From contig CP093830.1 in the NCBI GenBank assembly GCA_033063855.1, positions 5,146,854 to 5,210,853 of the forward strand: a stretch of DNA of 64,000 nucleotides, written 5' to 3'. Position 1 is the first letter of the stretch; every line of letters starts with the position of its first letter. The translations under genes and the position numbers were made by a program. The notes below the pieces were generated by a model. The model had not been told where the DNA came from, ran no database searches, and saw nothing but the letters and a program-made list of their open reading frames with translations. This document shows, in pieces, positions 51,501 through 64,000 of this stretch. The DNA comes from Smittia aterrima (lineage: Eukaryota > Arthropoda > Insecta > Diptera > Chironomidae).

Positions 51501-54290
51501 CGATCTCATTCAACCAAAAAAAAAAGAAAAAGATTCCGACAAACATTTCCATAAAGAACATTTGGCGAAACGCTTAATTTTATTCGATTCGATTCAGCTG
51601 ATAAATCAGATTACACGAAAGAGAATTCTGCACGTAACAAACAATAAACAGAAAGAGCCGGAGAGAAAAGAAGAAGTAAAACGAGGTTGGCAAACGACCT
51701 CGACATTGCCACAAGAAATAAAACACCGAGCGAAAGAAAATCGTCTATTAATTCACCATCAACTATTAGTGCATAATTGAACGGCTTATGTGTCGGTTTC
51801 AACTTTATTGCAATATTAATAGACGAAGGCATGTGCCATCGTTCAACTAGCCATGCTCAACATAAGCAAACCGATTAATTAAAATTCTCCGAGCTGGAAC
51901 GTTTGCGCTTTGAAATGTAATTCGAATGGGAATTGAAATGTAAACCAATTTGAATGTTAATTGATATCCAACGATCGGTAGATTCAGTTATTTTATAATT
52001 AAATTAGTATCTTTAGCAAATTGATTGTTGCACAAGGCAATTTGGTGTCAAATGATCTTCCTGGTTCCAATGCGTTAAATCTCTTTAAAATAAAATTTCA
52101 TAACCGCGAAAAAGAACGTAAATCAACGACTGTTCGAAGTTTCTTTTAAGCCGAAACATATTTATTTGAAATCTTCTCGCAACCAACAATTGAAATGACA
52201 TCAGCACACTTTACCAGATTTCTTTTGTGTAATTTACAATTGCCAAGGAATCTTGTATTTGAGTTGTCGCTGCGACACGTCCCCAATCCATTGAATTGTT
52301 TGCTCATTAAAAGAAATTCAATTTCTGCTTGGTTCGTCCTCACAGCTCTCGTCATTGCTGATGCATTGTCTTGCATTTTACATTCAACTGAAAGACGTCG
52401 ATTCACGTCGTCGTAACTTTGGAGATGTTTTTGCAGAAAGAGGATTGGCATTGGAGAATATTTCGGTCATCATTTGAATAACTTGTGTCGCAATGAGAGT
52501 CTTTGTCATGTTAATCATGTCCGCTTGATGAAATTATTTAATTCAGAACGACGAAGAGATTAAATTTCCCCCTCGACGACAGTTACTTTCGTGGAACTCG
52601 AGACGAATTTTCTCGACAACATAACAAAGTCAATAAGTCTTATTTAAGTTGACTTAGAGTAAAGTTCTGAGTTTTAAATTCAACTTGGCAAGGGTTTGAC
52701 TGCATTTCTTGGGTTGAAGAAAATCAAGAAGAGCTAAGAAATTTCCTCTCAATTAAATTTTGATTAAGATATCATAACTTAAGGGCTCACAAACGAGACT
52801 TATTTTGCTGGCTCATGCGAAACGAAAATTAAGTTGCAACTTTATCGCGATCTGCGGTTCTTCACTCCCATCGTTAGATGTTTATCACTGAAATATCTTA
52901 ATTTTCTCCGGAAATTCCACAGCAGCGCAGATTCCTTCGCGAGATGTTTATTGAACTTGACCTTCGCATGTCTGTCTACAAAGCAAAGTTATGCATTCGC
53001 CATGCCTCGTAAAAAGCATTTAATTAATCGCTGTAGAGTATTATCAACTTCGTAATTTACCTGTTCGTAATAAATTTATTACAAGCATCAAAGTTTTTCT
53101 CTTCCGAAAAATTGCCTTGAGGTGCAATTTCGATTACGATTCTCGTGTACACGCTGTTTACAAATATGTTATGAGCCTTGGTAGATATGACAAGCACACC
53201 AACAACAGGTGCATGAACTTTCTCGTTGAACAACGGATTTGTTTAACTTGCGAGAGGAGAGAAAAATAAAAAATCACGACATTTTTTGTTTGTTTGACCG
53301 GTGTTCTCGTGACATTCGTGGAATAAGAATTTGAGCTCGGCGGGCAGGAATTTGATGAAAAAATCACTTTTTAATATCGTCGCGCTCGGAAATTTTTAAG
53401 GCAAATTTTTTGTTTGGAGGAATTTGCGTTCAAAAAACATTTAAATTGACATCTTTATTGAAATAAATTTTCTCCCCTCAACAACAAAATCGATTTTGGT
53501 TTGCGGATAAGTCGAATCAATTCAAAAGTGATTCATCATCGTCTGTATGCAAAGTTAATTGCCCTTAACCAATGCATAATTACGTCTCCGCCTTTAACCA
53601 AATGAGTCTCGCAAAGTTCCTCTATCAATCTGTCGAAGGAGAAGAAAGCTTGTTGATTCAGACTGCTATAAGCGGTTTATATGATCTATCACAAGCCAAG
53701 TCTGTAAAAGATTAAAGATATAATTTAATAAACTTGCAAATTCAAAACGAAAAAAAAAACTCCTAATTTTGTTAATGGACTTGGCTCGAAGTCTTCTTAA
53801 TCTTCTTCACTTCCCTCCCTCATAGCGACTCGACGAGTGAAATATTAAAACAAAAAAGTTCTTGAACAAATGACGCAGTCTTGAGGTTCTACCAAGCATA
53901 AGCTTCAAATCGCTTCGTCTATAAATTTGTTAATGTTGAGCGGAACCGCTCGAATCATTTCTGGCAATAAATTTCTTCATGAAATTCAACAAAAACTCAT
54001 AAATTTCAACGAAAAAAATGTGTTTTCATAATTCAAGGTTTATTCGAATTTCGAGAGAAATAGAACGAATTTTTAGGATAGCAAATGATAAGCCGAACCT
54101 TTGAGTTTAAGGCTTCGACATGAATGATGATGAAATTCATTAAAAGTTCTGAAATTGCCTAATGGAATGAAATGCCTTTCTTTCTTCGGCTCGGCACACG
54201 ATTCACTTCTCGTTGCTGCAGTGAACTTTTAATTTTAAATCAGAGTAAATTATAATTTTAATCATTCAACAATAAAAAATAAATTTTCAG
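42509..54290. other. Large gene-poor interval
   Basis: No established gene. The only frames of note are a Lys/Ser-rich plus-strand frame at 45715-46062 and its antisense, discussed separately. No transposon, tRNA or rRNA recognised. Confidence 0.35.
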
Positions 54291-54930
54291 CTAATGAAAA
54301 CAGTTTGAAGAATCTCAGAGACGCAATTTAAAATCTTAATGAGTTTTTGCATAAATTTGAATCTCAACTCATTAACATCATCAACAATCCTTTCTTATGC
54401 ACAACGATTTTGTCTTCTGGCGAATCATTTTTGTGATTTCATCTCTGAGTTTGTTCTGTGATGAACAGACATCTCTTGAGAAGGATGAATCGTCGATTAA
54501 TATTAGTTGGGAAGCCCAGTTGCTTCATGACCCAAATTACGATGCCTCACTTGTGATAAATTTGTTGTATACGTCTCTCAAGAACCCGAGCAAACAAATT
54601 TTCTTATTGACATTTTCTGTTTGTATTTTGGTAAGAATATTTGCGATGGATCATGTTTTTGGTCAATCACCTAAAATCAAACAAACCAATTGACGTTTTG
54701 GGTTGAACAAACTTGAGATCGAACTCGACTCTCATTCAAATCGACTCTCATCATTTTGCAGTAGCGATGAATCAACTTCAATTCCTCACCTGGAAACTGT
54801 TAATTTAATGACGCTTCGAAGATTGCTCAACGCGTTCTCGAAACGCGCGGAAGGGCCAATTGCCGACAACATTGCAGGGCGAAGGAGAGAGAAGGAAAAG
54901 TGGAGCGCGCAAATTATGGGCGGTGATTAA

Positions 54931-57900
54931 TGTCAAATCAAATTATCATTATCAAAAGGAAATTTATTGCCACATTACACACGTCGCTTGAGCGTTGCGG
55001 CAAAGAGCAACCGAATATTATCATGAAATGATAACAGTGATGTTGCTGTGTCGCAAGAGATGGAAACAAGGCAAACTTTGTAAAAACATTTTTTTATCAG
55101 AAGAAAGGAGAAACTTGTTGTATCAAAATGATTTAATCAACCCCGGAATAAATTGCAAAACTTTTTATTAAATATTCATTGCGAGACTCGGAAAGTTTTT
55201 GTCATTAAGTTGGGACGATCGTTAATCACGGGAATTGCTTCAAAAAACAAGACTTTGTCGGCGAGAGAACTGAGATGTTCACTCTAAAGTTTAGCAACTC
55301 CTTCCCTTGTCAACAGAATTTTAAAAACATTGATTGCGGTCTCCAGAACTTTTCTCTTAAATTAATTTCTTCCATCTTCATTAGCATCGAACTTTAATTG
55401 CTTCACAAGACACTTGAGTCACAAAGACGTAACAAGTTTGCATGCGAAACAAATTTTGCTGTTCATAAAGAAGAAATCTCGTTTCATGCAAGTGGCGATA
55501 AAATTGAAATTAAATTACAGTAATTTGTAAATAATTCATGCGATAGCATCAGGAAGACTTAATTTCTGTTTTAAATTGATTATCGTTGCACACGGCAATT
55601 AAATGTTTGACTCAGTAGAGGAAATTCTTTGTATTTGACGTTGAATATTTTAATGAGCTCTCATTCTTTTCACGCTGAGCTCGCTTCCTCAATGATTCTA
55701 AATTCATTCAAATCTTTGTTTACTTTGTCTCTAAAATATGACAAGACATCCAATTAATACAAGAAGCAAGTAATTGTCTTCATGAACTTTCATCTTCGTG
55801 TTCAGATTTCAAGTTGAACGACACATGTGGGTTGAGAAAAACCTCACAAAATCTAACCCACAGTCGACTCAAAGCGAAAATTCTTAAATGTGGAAGTTGT
55901 TGAAATTTCCACTTTTGTTCGCACTTCAACATTTCTTCGAGCGAGAATCAACAAAATTCCTGACAAATTTAATTAAGAAAACTCTTGACGGCGGCGTCAG
56001 AGGAACTATAAGTTTATCGCAATCGTGAGCAAGGAGTGAAACTTGTCATTGTCAAAGCACATTTGGAATCCTCTCTTGATTGCCTCGCCCAATTAAATTT
56101 CGGAGAGAAGGTTGTTTAATGGCTTTAAGTGTTGATTATATGCTGAGAGAGAGAGCTCTTTAAGAGATTAAAATTATTTGAAGTTTAACGAAAGTTCAAA
56201 GTAATTTCATAGCTTTACGCTTCCTAATCATTGAGCTGTCCCGTTTAATCGAGGAAATCGCTGCTCATGGATCAAAGCCTTCATTGTTTTGACGAAAAGG
56301 GGGGAAATTCAATCATCTTGCGAAACTTCACGCTAGCAAATTCGAAAGAGAACTTAAGAAGCCTTTTGAAAAGCGGAATGTGCTAATGATTCAATTAATT
56401 ACACATTTAATTAGATTTGATTGTCTAATCACCTAATAATAAACTCAAGCTCTTTCTTGCTCGCTCATTCGTTCGCTTTCTTAAGTCTTCCTTTGCTCAT
56501 TTCTCACATCCCAACAGCAGTCAAGGAATTAAGGAAGAACACGAAGCTTTTCGTCTGCCGAATGAGAAATTCAGTTTGAAAAATGATTTTACGAAAACAA
56601 CAGAGCGTGCAGCGTTTGTTGGCTGCCATCATCATCATCATGAGAACGAACGTGTGTCGAGTAAATTTACTTTCTTCACCAAAGTATACGCAAGACGCCG
56701 TAGAGAGTTCAAGACCTTTCCCTTCCCATTACAAGGTGTGCTGTCTTGCTTCGAAGATAATCGTCGATTGTCTAGTTTCAAAGGAAACTTTTCCTTCTTT
56801 GCTAATCTTCAATTTTATCACTAAGTGCGAAGTGAGCTGAGGTTAGAAATACACTTTGAAATCCTCTGCGATTTAAGTTCTTAGCAAACGATTTTATAAA
56901 TAAATCTCAATTTATTTTCATGAACCAGATGCCCAAGCTTCCAGGAATCTCACTTGGCAAATTCTCTTCGAAATGAAAGACTTTCTAATCCAAATTAATT
57001 GCTAAAGCAATGGGAAGAGGAGAAACGAGAAAACATTTCTCTCCTGTTTCAAGTTCCTCTTCACAACGCGAAGCTAATTTATCGTCATAAAGCGATAATT
57101 GGAATTAGTTCGACAAATATTTTATCAATGCTGATTCAATATCAACAAGAAAATTGCTTTCTCGTTAAATTTGAAAAGTTTTGATTCCGAATGAGAGCTT
57201 AGTGATTAGGAACTCGATGATTTAGGATTTTCCTTCTCAGCACAAACAGATGGACAGCCTTAGCAGCCTCGGTTTGAACGATTATGTCGTTAGGTATGGA
57301 AATTTTCTTCTGATTATCTTGGAAAGATACGAAATTTGATTCTCCTCCTTTCGAGAGAATTTAACTGCTTGCCACTCTACGCAACTTGCTGACACATTCT
57401 GAATATTCTTCCCGAGCACCACCACGCAGTAAAATGATTATCGAGGGCCATAAAAGAAGGAAAATCATTTCGAGAATTTCCATAAAATATCAATTTGGAG
57501 TTTACAAAACGGGAGAGAATCCAAAATATTTTTTTAAGTGAACAACGAGCGAACGAGAAAAGCCTCTAAAAAGTTTCATGGATTTAAGGAAAAGATTTTG
57601 ATATTGAATTCGCACAACGAGAAGTTAAAGCAAATCAAAATAAGTTAACGGTAAAGCCGATGATTTTTCTTCTCTCTCTCCTGCTTCGTCTGATTAACAC
57701 AAAAATGTTTGGTCGCTCGAGAGAACTTTGGTGTTTGTCGCCTGTTAGAAGCAAGAGAGGTTGGAAAAAGTTTTAATTCAGTTGAAGCCACAAAGTAAGA
57801 TGAATGAGGAAGCAACAACAAGTCGAAGATATAATTATCGCGATCTCTCATTGGGGTTTGTCGGAGAGTCATGTAATCAAGACTTTTGTATAAATTTCCC

Positions 57901-60900
57901 TTGAAAAGACAAAGTAACAGCACGAGCCAGAAATATGTTAATTCCCTAGTCGCGACAACCGTCGGCTGCCAATATCAGATTCGAATTGATCGCTTTGTTG
58001 TTTATTTAAATTCTCATGCTTCGTTATTAGGTCACTAGTGCAAATCGGAATCCCTTTATGGCTTCAAAGCTGGAAAAAGACTTCGATTTGTTGCTTTGAC
58101 ATCAAACGATTTAGTGGAAAGAATGAAAGCCTGTCGGGGAATTTCCATGAGCAAAGTGCAGCAAATGCATTTGATCTCTAAAGGCAAAAGCATTCTTCTT
58201 CTATTTCCTGTTGATAGCATTGCAAATTGTTGCCATTGCGAGAAGGTTAAAAGTTCAGTTTGTACTATTACGCCATTCGATGTTAGACTTTTCAATTCTC
58301 TCCATTCACGGCTGTGATCGAAAGGCACAATCGAACGAGAGACGGGCTTCGAACGAAAGATAAAAATGCACAGGTTCTACAATCGAGAGGAGGAGAAAAA
58401 AGGTTTATTCGTGATTCAAGATTCAAAAAAATAAAGAAAAACAAAAGAGAAAACTGTCAGAGAAATAAAATTTATTAATTTTTGAGCGGAGCAATGTGCT
58501 TTCTTTATCAGCTGCAGCAACAAACAATAATGAACCCGAACTACCGTAACATGACTTGCACAAAAATTCCAATGAAATCGCCGTAATTTTCTCATCAAGA
58601 GGAATCTCTTCTCATACTTAGAACCTTAAGTGGAACAGAAACCTTTTGAAAACGAGGGCTAAACGAAGACCGAGTTCAGCAACACCTATGACATCAGCAC
58701 TGCGATTCGAGGAAACTCAAACGACCTCAAACCATCCAATAAGACAAAGTTATGAGCATCATGAACTTAGTAATAAGTACGTTTGACGTAATTCGAGTCA
58801 ATTTTATGCATGAGACCAGTTCAGATAAATAATGTCTTTATGTGCTGCTCGCTGTCGGTCCCAACAGCACTGCACTTCTAGAATTTATTGCTTTGTCGTT
58901 ACCTTCGCAGGGCAGCGACCGATCGTCGAAAACAATTTCAATAAAACACATTGAATGTAATCAGCAGTAATTACGAAGTCGATATCGTCATCATCATCGG
59001 ATAGACTTTCATCAGCATTCATGTAATTAAACCTTGTTTGTTAGAGGAGAGAATATCTGGGACATGTGACTCTTGAAAGACGGAACAAACGTGCAGATTG
59101 ATGTCTTCGACCTAATTAATTGCACTCGAACTTTGCTCAGCAATGTTTACCGCTACGTTAGAACGTTGTCTTAAATGTCACGGAACGATTTAGAGAACGA
59201 TGAGCTTGCAGAATTTCTCAACGACACCTTCCTCCCTCGTCGTTAAAGCAAAAAAAATTGTCAGCGGAAGCTTTTTCTTTCCTAACGCGATTCATCACAG
59301 ATTCCTTATCATAAGTCAAGCGAATCCGCTGAAGACGCTGCAAACGGCTTCTTTGCATAAAAACCAAATAAATATTTTTTTCTGGCCTTCACATTGTCGT
59401 CGTCATTCGTTCTCGAGAAAATGAGTCTATCAAGCATTTATTATGTTTCCTCTTTGCAGAAGTAGCAATATTTATTAATATCCAGGCGTAGACTGAAGTT
59501 TATGCAAGATAAGATGTCAGATAAGGACAAGAGCGTGTGGGTCTGACTTAACTGGTGTTGACTTCTTTGCTTAAGCAGAACGCTATAAATAAAGAGATTA
59601 GAAAAGCGAGGAGGTTGATATTATTGATGTAAACTTTGAGAAAACTATTGCAGACGAAAGCCACGAGCATCTTAAAAGTTTTCAGCAAAATTCCAACGAA
59701 ATCTTAAATTCTCAAGCTTCGTGAAGAAAATGAAATCTTTGTTGAAGATTCCCCAGTTGCAATTAACATCTCCTCGTCTCTCGACGAAGATTCCATAACG
59801 GGTTGCAGCCACACAAACGAAGAAACATTCTTAGTTATTATCTCTCACCGATATCGCGCTTTATATTCTCTAACTGAACTTATTATTTTCCTTCAGCAAA
59901 CGCTGTAAATAAAAGTGTTTCAAATTGAAAAGAAACGAGTGAGAGAGAGGATGAAAATTGTCGTGATATGATTTCAAGCGAAGCGATGCGTTCTTTGCCC
60001 TTTGAGAATTGTCAGCATTTTTAAACGATTCACGTCGTCTGCATCGTGCGATTCTCATGCAACATCTCTTCTTTGTGGCTCTTCCTACCGAAAATAGGTG
60101 TTAACAAATAATGAAAGAGCCACTTCGCTCTCCCTCTCTCACACTTCGCGTATTACGGCGCTAACATTTATGTTTTGCGGCTTTTTCTCGATATTATTGT
60201 CTCGTTAGTTCATTCATTCAGAAACTGCGGGAGAGAAGAAATAGCTAAGATAAACAATGACTTTAAATTAAAGATGATAGTACAGGGCGCAATCAAAGGT
60301 CTTAAATTATACTGCAATCAATTTGCTGAGTTTATAATTAGATTGCACGATTCGACTGCCCCAAGTCATAAATTTAGATTCTAAACTCTCAATGGGATTT
60401 CGTTGGCGCTTAAATTGTTTTCTCATTTTCTCACTTCGCAATTCTGCTGTTGATGGTTCTTGAGTCGTTAAACTATTATTTGTTAAACAATAAAACTTTA
60501 TTGAAAATGAAAATGTTGGTAAGCCGAAAATATTTTTTTGTTTGTTGAGCTTATCGCGTTGTTAAAATGTTTGTGGAGGAAAGTTTTTGGATTGCAATAA
60601 TATTGTTTGATGAATTATTTCGAGACTTTGTTGTTTTCCATTTAAAGAACAAGAACCTCTGACAGAGAAGAAATATTTGACAGAGATTGCAGTTCTCGAA
60701 ATGAATGTCATCGCTTTATCTTAAATTCCTGTGAGAAATGATACGAAAATTGAAGCTGACCAGAACAAGTTGATTATCTTCTTTAATGTGAAATTCAACC
60801 TTCGATTCTGCAAAAAAGAAATAACTGAACGGGATTTTCGCTTTCGGAAACTTGTTGACGTTTCTCATTCGAGAGCAAGAACATTTTTATATTTTTTTTG

Positions 60901-62100
60901 TAGTTGGAAGAAAGTGGGACTAAGTCGATATGAGACGAAAACGATCGAAGCGCCCACAAAAGAGGAAAAGCAACGAATCGTAAAACCTTGCACAACACAA
61001 GTTTAAGGTCATTCCGAATGGTTGAAAGAGTCGAGAGCGCGAAAATGTCATTAACCTACTTGATTCATTTTTGTTTTCGGGCTTGAACTTTTCCGCTCTT
61101 TCTGCTCGGCCGATGCCAATTATGCAATTTCTTCCGCACTCAACTTTATGACTGCAACATTCCATTATGATTACACGAGAAAGCATAAGCCTGAAGAAGA
61201 AATTCTCTGTCCCGGCGAGAGAATCGTCTCACATCCTCTTAGCATCCATAAATCTTTTAAAGACGTCAGACAAAAAAGTCGGAAAATAAATAAACAGAAA
61301 GAAGTCGAAGAAGAACTTGGAAGCTGCTGAAAAAAGTTTTCTCCTCTCTCTCTCTCTCTCTCACTTCGTTTCGCTTTGTGTTGCTTTATTTTGATACGGA
61401 AATAAAGTCAAATTAACAAATTTGCTTTTAAGGGCAGGGAATGCAAATAGCGAAATCGAGGATGAAATTGAATGAGCAATGAAGTAGACGAAGGAACGGA
61501 GTAGAGAACAACTTCTGACAGTGTCTTCGACAGCTTGGCAGGCGATCGTAACATTTCTCGCTCTTTCTCTGACTAACTTTAAAACGAGACTAAACAAACT
61601 TTTTTCCCCTCACGTCCGCAAACAGCCGAAAAGCCAGCAACAAAATCGACAAATAAAGACGAACGAGAATCTCTCGAAAGCTACAACTACTTCTAAACTT
61701 CACGTACAGGGCATCATTCTGATCGTTCAGCTAAGCTCCACTGCAATGCTCCAACCATCCAATAAAACTAATGTTGTTTTCTGGTCGAACTTTGACTAAG
61801 AACCAATCACACTCATAAAATATTATGAAACATAAAAAATTCTTATTTTCTTTCCTTCAGACCGAAAAGTATCGAGTGGAAATATATCGCGAAACTTAAG
61901 TGAATAAAACAATATCTGTATATGTAGAATGAACGAAAAAAAAAGCATAGAGAAGAAGAAACAGAGAGATACGTTGCTTTTCCCTCGGAGTATTCACGGG
62001 CACTCAACACTGGGACCAAGAGAGTAGCCCATACACACATCGTCGATGGAAAGAAGGCAGAAGTGTATAAGACGATCATCAAAACCGAGCCAGCAAGCGG
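54931..62100. other. Large gene-poor interval
   Basis: AT-rich DNA with short simple repeats: (CAT)n at 56627-56641 and (CT)n at 61344-61361. Acceptor-like sequences occur near 59458 and 60902 without a convincing coding exon. A possible small coding exon at 57241-57293 is described as a finding. Confidence 0.35.
61344..61361. repeat. (CT)n microsatellite
   Basis: Uninterrupted CT dinucleotides of about 18 bp, the longest such run noticed in the window. Confidence 0.8.
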
Positions 62101-62107
62101 AAAAAAG

Positions 62108-62115
62108 TATATAAG
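62108..62115 (+). promoter_or_regulatory. Candidate TATA box of a rightward gene
   Basis: TATATAAG, preceded by a GC-richer stretch (AGCCAGCAAGCGG). Initiation would be expected near 62140. It is followed by a stretch without usable start codons ending in a good donor at 62441. Confidence 0.45.
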
Positions 62116-62139
62116 TACCTGAATAATCAAAGATTGCAC

Positions 62140-62440
62140 AATATTCTTAATCGAACTGTTGTCGCGCGATGTAGTTGAAAAAAAGGTTTATTAAAGAACA
62201 GCCAAAAGAAAAAAAATAAACAGTTAGCTCTCCGATAGGCTTTGAGTTGAGATTTATCTGAAAAAATTCTCAAGGAAGAACCGAAAGCGTCAGGAAGAAG
62301 TTCTTCGTGAAAACTTTTGCAGTGAAAATAAAAACTTTTAAGTGCAAGAAACATTTTTTTTTTGAATTTGAAAGTGAAGAGAATTTTTAAGTGAAAAGAT
62401 ATAAGAGAAAGCATTAGGGAAGAAAGTTCTCGAGCAAAAG
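62140..62440 (+). other. Candidate non-coding leader exon with a start-stop uORF
   Basis: Runs from the expected start of the TATA promoter to AAAAG|GTACGT (donor at 62441). The only ATG noticed is at 62169 and is followed at once by TAG, a minimal upstream frame. If real, the first intron covers the rest of the window and the coding part lies to the right. Confidence 0.35.
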
Positions 62441-62446
62441 GTACGT

Positions 62447-64000
62447 GCCTTGATTGCCTAACTCCACTCATTTCTATCTTGGTTGGTTTAATTCGTCGCA
62501 ATGATGGAAGATAATTTTTCTATCTTAATGCAAGAGCGTTGAAAATGAAAATAAATAAAAAAAGGAAACCTCTAGACCTTTTCTTTTTGTGAAAATAAAA
62601 AATAAATAAATAAAAATAGAAAAAGAAAAATTGCTGCGAGGAAAAACAATTTTGCTGCTTTCGAGATGAAATTATCGGCAGCAAAAACGGTAGCGTCTTT
62701 GTGTTTCCACTCGAAGTGATTCAATTGGACGAAATCTAATAAAAGAACATTGAGTAAAAAATTCCGAGCTGACAAAAAGTGACTGGAAAAAAGTTGAAAA
62801 ATCTCAAACCAAGATTTAAAGGCGAAAAAGCTTGTCGAGACAAGCGAATTTTTAATCCTAATGAAACGAGACAAATAGAACTGTCTGCTAGTGGATGAAA
62901 GCCATTAGCATTTCTCGCTGGAGGGTGGAAAATGTCTTAACCTTCCACAACGTCAAAAGACTTGACGCCAATGCGATAGAGGGAAATAAATGTTGAAAAA
63001 TTATTGAGCAGAAGCAAACGTTGCGCTTTGCTAGCAAATTGAATTTCAAAAGTTTAGTGCTCGGCAAATTGAATCTCCTCGTCTCAAAGGGAAAGGAATT
63101 GTTGAGATGATAAATCAACTTGGTTCTGTGTTGAAGGAATCGACGTAACCGTGAGAATTGCGGAAAAAAATCTCTTCAAGTTCAATGTTGAATTCTTCTT
63201 TTCTTTTTCATCGTTTTACTGCTCGAATGATTTTGAATGCATCGTAAATTCCTTTTCTGTCATAATCGCGATGTTTGGAAGTGCCGAAGGTGCCAACGAA
63301 AAGTAAACTTCTCAATCAGATATTGATGACAGCTTAATTGCATTTACGAGTCGCTTTGGAGTTTCCTAATTAAACCGGCACAGAAGACGATTTAGACGGA
63401 GAACAATGGAAATATTTTCGTAATGAGTAAATCACTGAGTAATCTTCATGTAGTTGACTGCAATTTTCGTTGTGTTTTTCCCTCGAGCTTGTGCATTGTT
63501 CGATCATTTTTTATCAATTTTTATTGTTGTCGATTTTTTCGAGTCTTTGAAACGTAAATAAATATTTCAGTAAAGCTCGTAAAATATTCTTTCAAAATTG
63601 CACAAGCCCAATTCAATGCCAAGGTGAAAGTCGCGGTTAACATCGAAGCAGAAATAAAAGTTTTTCCAAAAGCAGTTAACTCCATGCATGCACATCACGT
63701 AACATCTTCTGTTGAATACATAAATTCGCGATTTTATTTAAAACGATTTTGTTTTGCGGTGAAGATAAACATGAAATATTAAAACGAAACAAGTGCGGTG
63801 TGGATGAAGACAAATAGTTTCGTCACCTTGAACTTGACTGATGAAGTTCGGCGAGCGCTCTGTCCAACAATGAACGAAATAAGCTGTCGCTACTGAAGTC
63901 TTCTCACACACTTAATGATGGATTATGATGTAAATTCGTATCCACAGTAACATGAAAATTGTTTTTGGTGTCCGGAAATTGGAGATGCGATGACGTTTGC
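62447..64000. other. Non-coding right end
   Basis: No coding exon supported; probably the first intron of the gene started by the 62108 promoter. Confidence 0.35.

Noticed and set aside
1..64000. Transposons, CRISPR arrays, prophage or viral genes
   Set aside because: No transposase, reverse transcriptase, capsid-like frame, terminal repeats or spaced direct repeats were seen on either strand.

Overview
The window is eukaryotic nuclear DNA from an insect, most likely a dipteran. It is AT-rich, its genes are split by mostly short GT-AG introns (46-62 bp in several genes), poly(A) signals sit on or next to stop codons, and the recognisable proteins include a beaten-path (Beat) immunoglobulin protein, a family known from insects. 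There is no sign of operons, ribosome binding sites, CRISPR arrays or prokaryotic genes.

Left end (1-4560) is compact. The 3' part of a class II CPD photolyase gene (+) converges on an unrecognised three-exon gene (-, 1539-2183, 175 aa). That gene is divergent from an axonemal dynein intermediate chain of the DNAI4/WDR78 type (+, 2660-4535). The 476 bp between the two start codons hold an 86-bp tandem repeat and a near-consensus X-box, the binding site of RFX ciliary transcription factors, 79 bp upstream of the dynein ATG.

From 4.5 to 26.7 kb the DNA is mostly non-coding. On the minus strand I assembled, exon by exon, a Tctex1-domain dynein light chain gene (8898-11442, probably starting near 13352 beside a second X-box-like site). 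Two candidate axonemal dynein subunits therefore lie about 4.4 kb apart. A possible short secreted protein lies at 17755-18060 (-), and an Inr+DPE core promoter at 21056-21090 (+) could be the distal promoter of the next gene.

From 26.7 to 32.0 kb a six-exon Beat-family gene (+) encodes a 286-aa protein with a signal peptide, two Ig-like domains and a hydrophobic tail suggesting a GPI anchor. Beat proteins act in axon guidance and synaptic targeting. After about 7.7 kb of non-coding DNA come two tandem three-exon genes for Golgi alpha-1,4-glycosyltransferases of the Gb3-synthase/A4GALT-like family (-, 39891-42483), with a decayed exon-1 relic of a third copy beside them.

The right third (42.5-64 kb) has no gene I can establish. 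It looks like intergenic or intronic DNA of developmental genes. It holds a few candidate exons (54.3-54.9 kb and 57.24 kb) and, near the right edge, a TATA promoter with a non-coding leader exon whose gene would continue past the window. All exon-intron models are by eye and have no transcript support.
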